63,478 nt of DNA from positions 11,988 through 75,465 of the forward strand of contig JAFKJY010000055.1 of NCBI GenBank assembly GCA_017305835.1, written 5' to 3'. The translations under genes were made by a program, and so were the position numbers. How positions within the stretch are numbered: position 1 is the first letter of the stretch; every line of letters begins with the position of its first letter. Below, in pieces: positions 25,165 through 34,043 of the stretch. The notes below the pieces were generated by a model. That model was not told the DNA's origin and did not search any database. It saw nothing but the letters and a program-made list of their open reading frames with translations. Source of the DNA: Hyphomicrobiales bacterium. GTDB lineage: Bacteria; Pseudomonadota; Alphaproteobacteria; Rhizobiales; Rhizobiaceae.

Positions 25165-25893
25165 ATGGTCCGGCAGCAACCCTCTGGCAGCGTCGTCGTC
25201 ACCGGCGCGGGAAGCGGCATCGGCCTTGCGACGGTCCGGCTGCTGCTGGCGGCGGGCCGTCACGTGCTGGCCTGGGACCGCGATCTCGCCGGCCTGACCG
25301 GGCTCGACGACCGCAGGCTGCTCGCCGAGCGCCTCGACGTGCGTGACCGCGCGGCGATGGACGGTGCCCTGGCGGCTGCTGGGGGACGGTTCCCGCCGGT
25401 GGCCGGACTGGTCGCCTGCGCGGCGATCTTCCACCGCAAGCCCTTCCTCGATCTCGACGAGGCGAGCTGGGACGCCCACTTCGCGGTCAATCTCAAGGGC
25501 TCGCTGCTGGCCTGCCAGGCGGTGCTGCCGGGCATGCGCCGCCGCCGCGCGGGCAGCATCGTGCTGATGTCGTCGACGCTCGCCCGCACCGGCTCGCCCA
25601 CAGGCGCCCACTATGCCGCCACCAAGGGCGCGATCCTCGGCCTGGCGCGCTCGCTGTCGCTCGAGGTCGCGCGCGAGGGCATCCGCGTGAACGTCGTCTC
25701 GCCGGGGCTCACCGACACGCCGCAGCCGCGCGGTCACGGGCCGGAGGAGGAGCTGCTGGCGCGGGCGCGCAAGCTGCCGATGGGCCGCATGGCGCAACCG
25801 CAGGAGATCGCCGAGGCAGCCCTGTTCCTGCTCGGGCCGGAGAGCTCGTTCGTGACCGGGCAGGACCTCGCCGTGAATGGGGGCCTGCTGTGA
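25165..25893 (+). CDS. Short-chain dehydrogenase/reductase
   Basis: 242 aa. TGAGSGIG for cofactor binding, an altered ACAA at the NNAG position, MSSTLA with the active-site serine and YAATK with Tyr/Lys. GGGAGGA precedes the ATG at 25165, about 153 bases after the deacetylase; I see no gene in that short gap. The stop overlaps the GTG start of the following SDR. Confidence 0.87.
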   Translation: MVRQQPSGSVVVTGAGSGIGLATVRLLLAAGRHVLAWDRDLAGLTGLDDRRLLAERLDVRDRAAMDGALAAAGGRFPPVAGLVACAAIFHRKPFLDLDEASWDAHFAVNLKGSLLACQAVLPGMRRRRAGSIVLMSSTLARTGSPTGAHYAATKGAILGLARSLSLEVAREGIRVNVVSPGLTDTPQPRGHGPEEELLARARKLPMGRMAQPQEIAEAALFLLGPESSFVTGQDLAVNGGLL

Positions 25894-26642
25894 GCCCCGT
25901 CCGCCGCACCATCGTCGTCACCGGCGCCGCCAGCGGCATCGGGCTCGCCACGGCCCGGCGCATGGCCGCGACCATGAACGTCGTCCTGGCCGACATTGAT
26001 GCGCCGGGCGCCGGGGCTGCCGCCGACGCGCTGAAGGCCGGCGGCGCGGTGGCGGTCGGCGTCGGTGTGGACGTCACCGACCGCGCTTCGGTGCTGGCGA
26101 TGATGGAGGCTGCGCGCGCGGTCTTCGGCCCGGTCCACGCGCTGTTCAACAATGCCGGCGTCTCGCAGTCCGGCGCCACTGCCGATCTCGACGAGGCCGA
26201 ATGGGACCGGGTGGTGAACACTCATGTGAAAGGCGCATTTCTCTGCGCGCAGGCGGCCCTGCCGGACATGATCGCGCAGGGCGGCGGCGCCATCGTCAAC
26301 ATGGCCTCCATCTACGCCGTGACGGGCATGGTCGATGGCGGCGCCTATGCCGCCGCGAAGGCCGCCATGGTCTCGCTCACCAAGTCGCTCGCGCTGGAGT
26401 TCATCGCGCAGGGCATCCGCGTCAACGCCGTCGGGCCGGGTCCGATCGATACGCCGCTGCTGCGCGCGGCGGTCGGCGACGAATGGGCCGGCTGGAAGGC
26501 CCGGCGCATCGAGCGGGTGCCGATGGGCCGCCTCGGCGCGCCGGACGAGATCGCGGCCGTGGTCGAATTCCTGATCGGCGACAAGGCCTCTTACATCACC
26601 GGCCAGCTCCTGCTCGCGGATGGCGGGCAGGTGACCTGGTGA
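25890..26642 (+). CDS. Short-chain dehydrogenase/reductase
   Basis: 250 aa with TGAASGIG, NNAG, a serine in NMASIY and the YAAAK catalytic pair. ADIDAPG suggests NAD preference. It starts with GTG overlapping the preceding SDR stop by 4 bases, so the two SDRs are translationally coupled and may act as successive steps or as a heteromer. Confidence 0.88.
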   Translation: MSPVRRTIVVTGAASGIGLATARRMAATMNVVLADIDAPGAGAAADALKAGGAVAVGVGVDVTDRASVLAMMEAARAVFGPVHALFNNAGVSQSGATADLDEAEWDRVVNTHVKGAFLCAQAALPDMIAQGGGAIVNMASIYAVTGMVDGGAYAAAKAAMVSLTKSLALEFIAQGIRVNAVGPGPIDTPLLRAAVGDEWAGWKARRIERVPMGRLGAPDEIAAVVEFLIGDKASYITGQLLLADGGQVTW

Positions 26643-26670
26643 ACCGGGAATCCAAGGAAGGAGCACACGC

Positions 26671-27729
26671 ATGACGCTGCACATGGGAGTCTGGACGCCG
26701 CTGCCGCACACCATCAAGGCCGAGCCACGCATGGAGGCGGCGGTCGAGAGGCTGCAGCGGCGTGGGTCGGCGCAGGGGCCGGAAGACGCCTACGAATTCG
26801 CCCTCGAGGTGCTGCAGCGCGGCGAGCGGCACGGCTTCGAGATCACGCTGGTGGCCGCCCGCCATCTCGGGCCAGATCTCGACGCCTGGGTGCTCGCTTC
26901 CGCGCTGGCGGCGCGGACGTCGACCATGAAGATCATGGTCGCGGCGCATCCCGGCATCCATACGCCGCAGATGATCGCCAAGATGGCGGCATCCCTCGAC
27001 CGGATCAGCGGCGGCAGGGCCGCGATCAATGTCGTCAACGGCTGGAACGTCGACGAGTTCACCCTGTTCGGCAACGGCGCCTGGCTGCCCGAAGCAGAAG
27101 ACCGCCACCGGCGGATGGACGAGTTCGTCCAGGTGATGAAGGGCATGTGGAACGACGAGCCGCTCGATTTCGACGGCAAGTACTACCACGTCGAGAACGG
27201 CCTGATGCCGCTCAAGATCGCCGGCGACACGCCGCCCGGCCTCTATGCGACCAGCCAGTCCCCCGAGGGGATGGAGACCATCGCGCGCTATTGCGACCAC
27301 TGGTTCCTCGCCGACAAGGGTGACTTCCGCAAGTTCGACGAGACGCTCGGCTTCGTCCGCCAGCAGATCGCGGCGATGGAAAAGCTCGCCGGCGGCTTCG
27401 GGCGCAGGCTCGGCTACTGCATGAGCGCGAACGTCGTCTGCGCCGACACCGAGGACGAGGCGGTCCGGCAGGCCGAGGCGCTGGAGGAATATGGCCGCAT
27501 CCGGCGCTACAACAAGAGTGCGGCGGCCGGCGTCGGCGCCTGCCTGGTGGGCACGCCGCAGACGATCGCCGACCGCCTCAGGCGCTATGAGGACGCCGGC
27601 CTCGACCTGATGCTGTTCCAGTTCAGCCCGATGATCGAAGGTCTCGACAACTTCATCGAGAAGGTGCTGCCGCTGCTGGGCCGGGGCAGCCAGGCGACGG
27701 TCCGCGCGGCCGGTGCCGGCCGGCGCTGA
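26671..27729 (+). CDS. LLM-class flavin-dependent oxidoreductase (SsuD-like)
   Basis: 352 aa, TIM-barrel luciferase-like monooxygenase. KMAASLDRISGGRAAINVVNGW and the DGKYYHVEN region are typical of the alkanesulfonate monooxygenase / SsuD branch. It needs reduced FMN from a separate reductase, not seen here. It lies between SDR genes on the same strand with short gaps, so it probably belongs to the 23.4-28.5 kb operon. Confidence 0.87.
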   Translation: MTLHMGVWTPLPHTIKAEPRMEAAVERLQRRGSAQGPEDAYEFALEVLQRGERHGFEITLVAARHLGPDLDAWVLASALAARTSTMKIMVAAHPGIHTPQMIAKMAASLDRISGGRAAINVVNGWNVDEFTLFGNGAWLPEAEDRHRRMDEFVQVMKGMWNDEPLDFDGKYYHVENGLMPLKIAGDTPPGLYATSQSPEGMETIARYCDHWFLADKGDFRKFDETLGFVRQQIAAMEKLAGGFGRRLGYCMSANVVCADTEDEAVRQAEALEEYGRIRRYNKSAAAGVGACLVGTPQTIADRLRRYEDAGLDLMLFQFSPMIEGLDNFIEKVLPLLGRGSQATVRAAGAGRR

Positions 27730-27773
27730 CGCGCCGGACATCCCAAATCAGCTCATCGAGGGAGCAGGCCGAC

Positions 27774-28520
27774 ATGCAGCTCGACAACAAGGTCGCCATC
27801 GTCACCGGCGGTTCGCGCGGCATCGGCCGCGCGATCGCGCTCGCCTTCGCGAGAGAAGGCGCCGACATCGTCTTCTGCCATCTCGACGACGGCGAGATGG
27901 CGCAGAAGACCGCCGGCGACATCGCCGCGCTCGGGCGCAGGGTCCATCAGGCCTCCGTCGACCTGCGCGACCTCGATGCGCTGGCCGGCTTCATGGCGGA
28001 TGCGACCGCACGCTTTGGCGTGCCCGACATCCTCGTCAACAATGCCGGCGGCGGGATCATCCGGCCCTTCGCGGAGCTCACCCGGGATTTCTACGACGCC
28101 CAGATCGACCTCAACTTCCGGGCGGCGATCTTCGCGACGCATGCCGTCTACGGCGGCATGATCGCGCGCGGCAGCGGGCGCATCCTCAACATCGCCTCGC
28201 AGCTCGGCCTGCGCGGCGAGGCCGACATGGTGCTCTACGCCTCCGCCAAGGCCGGGATCATCGGCTTCACGCGCTCCCTGGCGCGCGACGCGGCGCAGCA
28301 CGGCGTGCTGGTCAATGCCATCGCGCCCGGCCCGACCGCGACGGAGCGCTTCCTCAGGGTGCCGCAGGCAAAGCAGGACGCGGTCAAGGCGAAGCTCTTC
28401 GTCGACCGCCTCGGCACGCCCGAGGACGTCGCCGCGACCGCCCTGCTGCTCGCCGGCCCGGGCGGCGGCTTCTATGTGGGCGCCTGCCTGTCGCCGAACG
28501 GCGGCGACGTCTTCCACTGA
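27774..28520 (+). CDS. Short-chain dehydrogenase/reductase
   Basis: 248 aa. TGGSRGIG, NNAG, ASQLG at the serine position (the catalytic Ser follows in IASQ) and YASAK. It has about 44 bases between it and the LLM gene, with GGGAG before the ATG. It is the last gene before the selenoprotein; a small GGCCCG/CGGGCC hairpin (28521-28535) follows its stop. Confidence 0.87.
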   Translation: MQLDNKVAIVTGGSRGIGRAIALAFAREGADIVFCHLDDGEMAQKTAGDIAALGRRVHQASVDLRDLDALAGFMADATARFGVPDILVNNAGGGIIRPFAELTRDFYDAQIDLNFRAAIFATHAVYGGMIARGSGRILNIASQLGLRGEADMVLYASAKAGIIGFTRSLARDAAQHGVLVNAIAPGPTATERFLRVPQAKQDAVKAKLFVDRLGTPEDVAATALLLAGPGGGFYVGACLSPNGGDVFH

Positions 28521-28548
28521 GGCCCGGATCGGGCCTACGCGTGGTATC

Positions 28549-28654
28549 GGAAAAACTGTTTTCGCGGATTGGAAAAAGCATTTGATGCCAAAGGCTTGCA
28601 GTCGGCCCGCGTGCCGGTTGCGCGGTTGACGGTCCCGCACGCCTTATCTAGCGT
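28549..28654 (+). promoter_or_regulatory. Candidate promoter region of selenoprotein gene
   Basis: The 197-bp gap is relatively AT-rich at 28549-28580, with a GAAAA/TTTTC dyad (28550-28563). TTGACG at 28626 with TAGCGT 17 bases later is a possible sigma-70 promoter, about 60 bases before the start codon. The -10 match is poor. Confidence 0.3.
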
Positions 28655-28717
28655 CATGAGAGCTTGCGCCGGCCATCTGCTGACTTGGCGCGTACGGGCG
28701 GAGCCAGGGAGGTCGAG

Positions 28718-30376
28718 ATGACCGGGAAGATCACGGTGATGGACCCGCGGGGCTATCCCCCCAAGGTCGAGGGCAAGCGTCTCGCCAGCCGGCCGCCGTC
28801 GCTCGACGGCAAGGTGCTCTACCTCATCGACGCGCTTTTCGACAATGCCGACCTGTTCGTCGAGGAGCTGCGCAAGTGGTTCGCGCAGCACATGCCGTCG
28901 GTGGAAACCCGCATCATCCGTCCCCGCGAAAGCTGGAAGGACGACGCGGAGCTGCGCGCGAAGGTGGTGGCTGACGGTGACGTCGCCATCATGGGCGTCG
29001 GCCTCTGAAGCACCTGCTGTCCCACGGTCGTGGGCTTCGCATTGGCACTGGAACAGGCCGGGATCCCGACGATCCCCGTCAGCACGCACGTCTTCGCGCG
29101 GCTGGCCAACGCCACCGCCAAGGCCGGCGGCATGCCGACGCTGCGCAACTGCTTCGTGCCGCAGCCCGTCGTCGGCCGCACCGCGGCTGAGCTGCGCGCC
29201 TATATCGAGGGCACGGACCCGGTCTCCAGGCGCCCCTTCATGCAGGGCGTCATCGACGGGCTCACCGGGCCGCTGGCCGGGGCGGACCTGGAGGGCGCGA
29301 CCTTCGAGCGCTCGACCCCGCGCTTCCTCGAGCCCGATACCGAGGAGAACCTGCAGCGGCTCTTCATCGAGAACCGCTGGACCGACATGATGCCGGTCGT
29401 CTTGCCGACCGAGGAGCGCGTCGAGGCGATGCTCAAGGGCACTTCCGTGCCCCGCGACAGGATCGTGGGGCACATGAGCCCCACCGCCTTCCGCGAAGCC
29501 TGGGCGTTCGACGTCGAGAAGATCGCGGTCAACGCCGTGATGGCGGGCGCCCGGCCCGAATATTTCCCGGTGATCCTGGCGCTGATGGCGAGCGGCGTCA
29601 CCGCGCGCAACAGCAGCACGTCGAGCTTCGCGACGATCTCGGTGGTCAACGGGCCGATCCGCGACGAGATCGGCATGGGCAGCGGCATCGGCGCCATGGG
29701 GCCGTACAACCACGCCAACGTCACCATCGGCCGCGCCTACGGCCTGTCCTGCCAGAACCTGCAGGGCGGCTCGGTCCCCGGCGAGACCTACATGGGCACG
29801 CTCGGCAACGGCCTCAACTTCTCGTCCTGCTTCGCCGAGGCCGAGGAACGCAGCCCGTGGCAGCCCTTCCACGTCGACCAGGGCTTCAGGCCCACCGACA
29901 GCACGGCCTCGGTGTTCTTCGGCGGCTGGTACACCCATTCCGGATTCGGCCCGCGCGAATCGTGGAAGGAGAAGTTCATCCGCTGCCTCACGGCGACCGA
30001 CCACTACAGCCCGCCGCTGATCGTCATGGACCCGATCGTCGCCAAGGCCTTCGCGGAACTCGGCTACACCAAGCAGACGCTGATCGAATGGTGCGCGGAG
30101 AATGCCAGGATGCCGGCGCGCGACTATTGGGACGATCAGTGGGTGTCGACAATGGTGCGCTCCTACGCCGCCGCCGGCGCCGAGCCCTATGCCAGCCGCC
30201 TCAAGGCCGCGCCGGACGAGCTGGTGACCATCTTCCGCCCGCAGGACATCAACATCGTCGTCGTGGGCGGCGAGACCCAGGGCGCGTTCAAGATGATCAG
30301 CGGGCGCTATCGCGGCGTGAACCCCTTCGCGGCCAACATGAAGAGCCCCACCGTCCTGATCGACGAATGGAGATAG
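28718..30376 (+). CDS. Selenoprotein with UxxC redox motif (UGSC-like), Sec97 encoded by in-frame TGA
   Basis: 552 residues if the TGA at 29006-29008 is read as selenocysteine. The frame is open on both sides of the single TGA and ends at TAG 30376. The residues around it are IMGVGL-Sec-STCCPT, giving a Sec97/Cys100 pair like a thioredoxin-type CxxC. AGGGAGG lies 5 bases before the ATG. The first 120 residues resemble the UGSC (seleno)protein family as I recall it. The rest, with GHMSPTAFREAWAFD, GAMGPYNHANVTIGRAYG and a final SGRYRGVNPFA, I cannot name. No signal peptide or membrane helix, so it is cytosolic. A complete Sec machinery follows immediately. A nonsense mutation is the alternative, but the SECIS-like hairpin and the context argue against it. 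Activity is presumably redox. Confidence 0.9.
29006..29034 (+). promoter_or_regulatory. TGA(Sec) codon and SECIS-like stem-loop
   Basis: After the TGA, CCCAC (29021-29025) and GTGGG (29030-29034) form a perfect 5-bp stem with a GGTC loop. The GGU of the loop lies 18-20 bases after the TGA; in E. coli fdhF the loop GGU lies at 19-21. Bacterial SelB reads this loop to deliver Sec-tRNA. Confidence 0.85.
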
Positions 30377-30462
30377 AGAGCGAGCCCTCGCGTCCAGATG
30401 GCCGATTGCACTCCGAAGTCGGGGTAATCAGCCTCGCAACAGTATCCACTAGGCGTCCAGCT

Positions 30463-30477
30463 TTCGCGAATCGCGAA
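30463..30477. promoter_or_regulatory. TTCGCG-AAT-CGCGAA palindrome upstream of selD
   Basis: This is a perfect 6-bp dyad in the 231-bp gap between selenoprotein and selD, which has no gene otherwise. A related TTTTCGCG occurs upstream of the selenoprotein at 28559. It may be an operator for selD-selC transcription; this is speculative. Confidence 0.35.
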
Positions 30478-30607
30478 GACCATTTTTCCCGCAGGCCGGT
30501 TTATGCCGCCGCCTGCGCCGTGCTTCATGTGGCAAGCCGAACGACGGACCGGGAGAGCAAATCATGGACCGCATGGAGCATCCGGCCGCCCACGCCGGAC
30601 CCGTTCG

Positions 30608-31678
30608 ATGAACGCGCCCCTCGCGCAGCCGGACCGAGCGCCGGCCTTCCGGCTGACCGACCTCGCCCATGGCGGCGGCTGCGGATGCAAGCTGGCGCCG
30701 TCGGTGCTGCAGGACTTGCTCGCGGGCCAGCCCGCCACGGCCGGCTTTCCCGACCTGCTCGTCGGCACCGAGACCGGGGATGACGCCGCCGCGTTCCGCA
30801 TCGAGGGCGACCGCTGCATCATCGCCACCACCGACTTCTTCATGCCCATCGTCGACGATCCGCACGATTTCGGGCGGATCGCGGCCACCAACGCCATCTC
30901 CGACGTCTATGCCATGGGCGGGCGGCCGCTGATGGCGCTGGCCATCCTCGGCATGCCGGTCGGCAGGATCGCGCCGGAAACGATACGCGGCATCCTCGCG
31001 GGCGGAGCCTCGGTCTGCGCCGAGGCCGGCATCCCGGTCGCCGGCGGCCATTCCATCGACGCGCCCGAGCCGATCTACGGGCTCGCCGTGATCGGCATCT
31101 GCCCGGTCGGAAATTTGCGGCGCAACTCCGAGGCGCGCGCGGGCGACGCGCTGATCCTCACCAAGCCGCTCGGCGTCGGCATCTATTCCTCCGCCTTCAA
31201 GAAGCGCGAACTGGGCGTTCAGGCTTATGACGAGCTGATCGCGACCACGACGCGACTGAACGCGATCGGGGCCGACCTCGCCGGGAATCCGGACGTCCAC
31301 GCCATGACCGACGTCACCGGCTTCGGCATCCTCGGCCACGGCCTCGAGATGGCGCGCGGCTCCGGGCTGCGCCTGACGATCGACCGGAGCGCGCTGCCGT
31401 TGCTGAGCGAAGCCGCTTCGCTCGCCCAGGCCGGCTGCGTCACCGGCGCATCGCAGCGAAACTGGACGAGCTATGGCCACGAGGTCGCGCTGCCGGAAGG
31501 CATGGCCGAATGGCAGCGCCACCTGCTCGCCGACCCGCAGACCTCCGGTGGCCTCCTTGTCGCGGTGGCGCCGGCCAGCGCCGGCCGCATCCTCGACCGC
31601 ATCAGGGCTGCCGGCCATCCGGCCGCGGCCGTCATCGGAAGCGTGAGCCGGGACGTCCCCGGCATCACCGTCGTCTGA
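30608..31678 (+). CDS. selD: Selenide, water dikinase (selenophosphate synthetase)
   Basis: 356 aa, normal length. It makes selenophosphate from selenide and ATP, the selenium donor for SelA. HGGGCGCK carries the catalytic Cys25 and Lys28 (equivalent to Cys17 and Lys20 in E. coli), so this is the cysteine form, not a selenoprotein form. GDDAAAFRI and [11 protein letters not shown] with its metal-binding aspartates follow, then [14 protein letters not shown]. The ATG at 30608 gives the family N-terminus; longer in-frame starts add unrelated residues. It heads selD-trxB-like-selA-selB-selC on one strand. Confidence 0.95.
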   Translation: MNAPLAQPDRAPAFRLTDLAHGGGCGCKLAPSVLQDLLAGQPATAGFPDLLVGTETGDDAAAFRIEGDRCIIATTDFFMPIVDDPHDFGRIAATNAISDVYAMGGRPLMALAILGMPVGRIAPETIRGILAGGASVCAEAGIPVAGGHSIDAPEPIYGLAVIGICPVGNLRRNSEARAGDALILTKPLGVGIYSSAFKKRELGVQAYDELIATTTRLNAIGADLAGNPDVHAMTDVTGFGILGHGLEMARGSGLRLTIDRSALPLLSEAASLAQAGCVTGASQRNWTSYGHEVALPEGMAEWQRHLLADPQTSGGLLVAVAPASAGRILDRIRAAGHPAAAVIGSVSRDVPGITVV

Positions 31679-31692
31679 CCAGGGATTTCACC

Positions 31693-32628
31693 ATGACACA
31701 GCAGATCGACGTCGCCGTCATCGGAGCGGGAATCGCGGGGCTCAGCGCCGCGCTGACGCTTGGGCGGCTCGGCCGCAGCGTGGTGCTGCTGTCCGACGGC
31801 GTGCCGGGCGGCGAGCTGCTCAAGATCGAACGGATCGACGGCGTTCCCGGCCACGCGGAGGGCGTCGCCGGCTACGATCTCTGCCCGACCGTGCAGGAGC
31901 AGGCCGAGGCGCTCGGCGTCCGGCTCCTCGACGTCCCCGCCTCGGCGGTCGCCGCGCAGGACGACGGATGGCTGGTTTCGAGCGATGCCGGCGACCACCT
32001 CGCGCGTGCTGTCGTCGTCGCCACCGGCACCGTCATGGCCAGGCTCGGCGTGCCCGGCGAGGAGCGCCTCGAAGGCAAGGGTGTCAGCGACTGCGCGAGC
32101 TGCGACGGCCCGCTCCTGCGGGGCAAGACCGCCGTGGTGGCCGGCGGCGGGGATTCCGCCATGCAGGAAGCGCTGGTGCTCGCCGATCACGCCGCGAAGG
32201 TCTTCATGCTGGTGCGCGACGACCAGCTCCACGGCCAGGCGAGCTACAGGGACCTCGTCCTCGGCAACCCGAGGATCGAGGTACGCTACGGCAGCATCCC
32301 CGTCGAGATCCTCGGCGGCGACCACGTCACCCATGTCAGGGCGAGGAGCCTTGCGTCCGGCGCCGAGGAGGACATCGCGGCCGATGCGATCTTCACCTTC
32401 GTCGGCCTCGTGCCGAACACCTCCGTCGTCGAGGGACTGGTCCCGCTCGGCGGCACGGGCCGCATCGCTGTCGACCCTGCCATGCGCACGAAGGCCAGAG
32501 GGATCTGCGCCGCGGGCAATGTGCGCGAGGGCTCGCCGCACCGGGCCGCCGGCGGCATGGGCGATGCGGCAGCCGCGGCGGTCGCCATCGACGCCTATCT
32601 CGCGACCGGCGACTGGCCGGCCGCATAG
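31693..32628 (+). CDS. Thioredoxin reductase-like flavoprotein in the sel operon
   Basis: 311 aa, about the size of bacterial Trx[12 protein letters not shown] binds FAD, Cys134-Ala-Ser-Cys137 followed by DGP is the redox-active pair, [11 protein letters not shown] is the NADPH-binding motif and a [19 protein letters not shown] stretch replaces the usual C-terminal GDV motif. It sits 14 bases after selD and 41 before selA, so it is certainly co-transcribed. It could reduce the Sec97-Cys100 pair of the upstream selenoprotein or supply selenide for SelD. NAD(P)H preference is uncertain, since the GxGxxA-following region lacks the usual arginines that I would look for. Confidence 0.88.
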   Translation: MTQQIDVAVIGAGIAGLSAALTLGRLGRSVVLLSDGVPGGELLKIERIDGVPGHAEGVAGYDLCPTVQEQAEALGVRLLDVPASAVAAQDDGWLVSSDAGDHLARAVVVATGTVMARLGVPGEERLEGKGVSDCASCDGPLLRGKTAVVAGGGDSAMQEALVLADHAAKVFMLVRDDQLHGQASYRDLVLGNPRIEVRYGSIPVEILGGDHVTHVRARSLASGAEEDIAADAIFTFVGLVPNTSVVEGLVPLGGTGRIAVDPAMRTKARGICAAGNVREGSPHRAAGGMGDAAAAAVAIDAYLATGDWPAA

Positions 32629-32669
32629 GGCCGGACGGGATCGCCGCCGTGCGCGGGGAGAAAAAAGAG

Positions 32670-34043
32670 ATGCCGGTACGCCGCGACCTGCCCTCGGTCG
32701 ACGCCGTGCTGCGCTCGGCAGTTGGCGGGCAACTGGTCACCCGTCACGGGCATCAGGCCACGGTCGCCGCCATCCGCGCCTGCTTGGCCGAAGCGCGCGC
32801 TGGCGAGGAGCACGGCCTTTCCGCCGAGGCTGCCGCGGACCGCGTCGGCCGGGCGCTCGACGCATCGAACGCGCCTCGTCTGAAGACCGTCTTCAATCTC
32901 ACCGGCACGGTGCTGCACACCAATCTCGGCCGCGCGCTGCTGGCGCGCAGCGCCGCCGAAGCGGCCGCCGCCGCGATGATCCATCCGGTCGCGCTCGAAT
33001 TCGACGTGGAGCGAGGCGGGCGCGGGAAGCGCGACGACCTCGTCCGCGACCTGCTGTGCGAGCTGACCGGCGCCGAGGACGCGACGTTGGTCAACAACAA
33101 CGCGGCGGCCGTGCTCCTCGTACTCAACACGCTTGCCGCCGGAAAGGGGGCGATCGTCTCGCGCGGCGAACTGATCGAGATCGGCGGCGCCTTCCGGTTG
33201 CCGCAGATCATGCAGAGCGCCGGCGCCCGATTGGTCGAGGTCGGCACCACCAACCGCACCCACAGGCGTGACTACGAGGACGCCATCGACGCCGAAACCG
33301 GCCTGCTGCTCAAGGTCCACACCTCCAACTACCGGATCGAAGGCTTCACCGCGGCTGTGCCGATGCGCGACCTCGCGGCACTCGCCCACCCCCGCGACAT
33401 CCCGCTCGTCGAGGATCTCGGCTCCGGCACACTGGCCGACCTCGGGCGCTTCGGCCTGCCTACCGAGCCGACGGTGGCCGAATCGGTGGCGGCCGGCGCC
33501 GACCTCGTCACCTTTTCCGGCGACAAGCTGCTCGGCGGTCCGCAGGCCGGCTTCATCGTCGGCCGCGAGGCGCTGATCGAAAGGATAAACCGCAACCCGA
33601 TGAAGCGCGCGCTGAGGATCGACAAGATCCGCCTCGCGGCCATCGAGGAGACTCTGCGGCTCTACCGCGACCCGGACCGGCTGGCCACGACGCTGCCGAC
33701 CTTCCGCCTGCTGGCGCGCGGCAAGCCGGAGATCGAGGCCGCCGCCAGGCGGCTCGCGCCGAAGCTCGCCGAACTCCTCGGCACGGAGGTACATGTCGCG
33801 GTCTCAGACTGCGCCAGCCAGGTGGGCTCCGGCGCGGTGCCGGGTGAGACGCTGCCGAGCGCCGGCCTCGCCCTGCGGCCGCGCGCGCCGGGCGGCGGCG
33901 CGGTGGAGGCGCTGGCCGCCCGCCTGCGCGCCCTGCCGATGCCGGTGATCGGGCGCATCTCCGGCGGTGCGGTCCTGCTCGACCTGCGCTGCCTCGAGGA
34001 CGAGGACGGCTTCCTCGCCAATTTCCAGGGTGGCGGCGCATGA
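32670..34043 (+). CDS. selA: L-seryl-tRNA(Sec) selenium transferase
   Basis: 457 aa, normal SelA length. It converts Ser-tRNA(Sec) to Sec-tRNA(Sec) with selenophosphate, as a large PLP-dependent ring oligomer. LPSVDAVL at the N-terminus, [26 protein letters not shown] and [13 protein letters not shown] are diagnostic; Lys286 of SGDK is the PLP Schiff-base lysine (295 in E. coli). The ATG at 32670 has GGGGAG 9 bases upstream. Its TGA overlaps the selB ATG in ATGA, so the two are translationally coupled. Confidence 0.96.
   Translation: MPVRRDLPSVDAVLRSAVGGQLVTRHGHQATVAAIRACLAEARAGEEHGLSAEAAADRVGRALDASNAPRLKTVFNLTGTVLHTNLGRALLARSAAEAAAAAMIHPVALEFDVERGGRGKRDDLVRDLLCELTGAEDATLVNNNAAAVLLVLNTLAAGKGAIVSRGELIEIGGAFRLPQIMQSAGARLVEVGTTNRTHRRDYEDAIDAETGLLLKVHTSNYRIEGFTAAVPMRDLAALAHPRDIPLVEDLGSGTLADLGRFGLPTEPTVAESVAAGADLVTFSGDKLLGGPQAGFIVGREALIERINRNPMKRALRIDKIRLAAIEETLRLYRDPDRLATTLPTFRLLARGKPEIEAAARRLAPKLAELLGTEVHVAVSDCASQVGSGAVPGETLPSAGLALRPRAPGGGAVEALAARLRALPMPVIGRISGGAVLLDLRCLEDEDGFLANFQGGGA

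Noticed and set aside
28718..29008. Treating the TGA at 29006 as the end of a small 96-aa gene or as a pseudogene
   Set aside because: The frame continues without other stops for 455 codons, a SECIS-like hairpin follows at the right distance, and the Sec machinery is adjacent.
30608..31678. SelD as a second selenoprotein
   Set aside because: The catalytic position (codon 25) is TGC, so it is the cysteine form.
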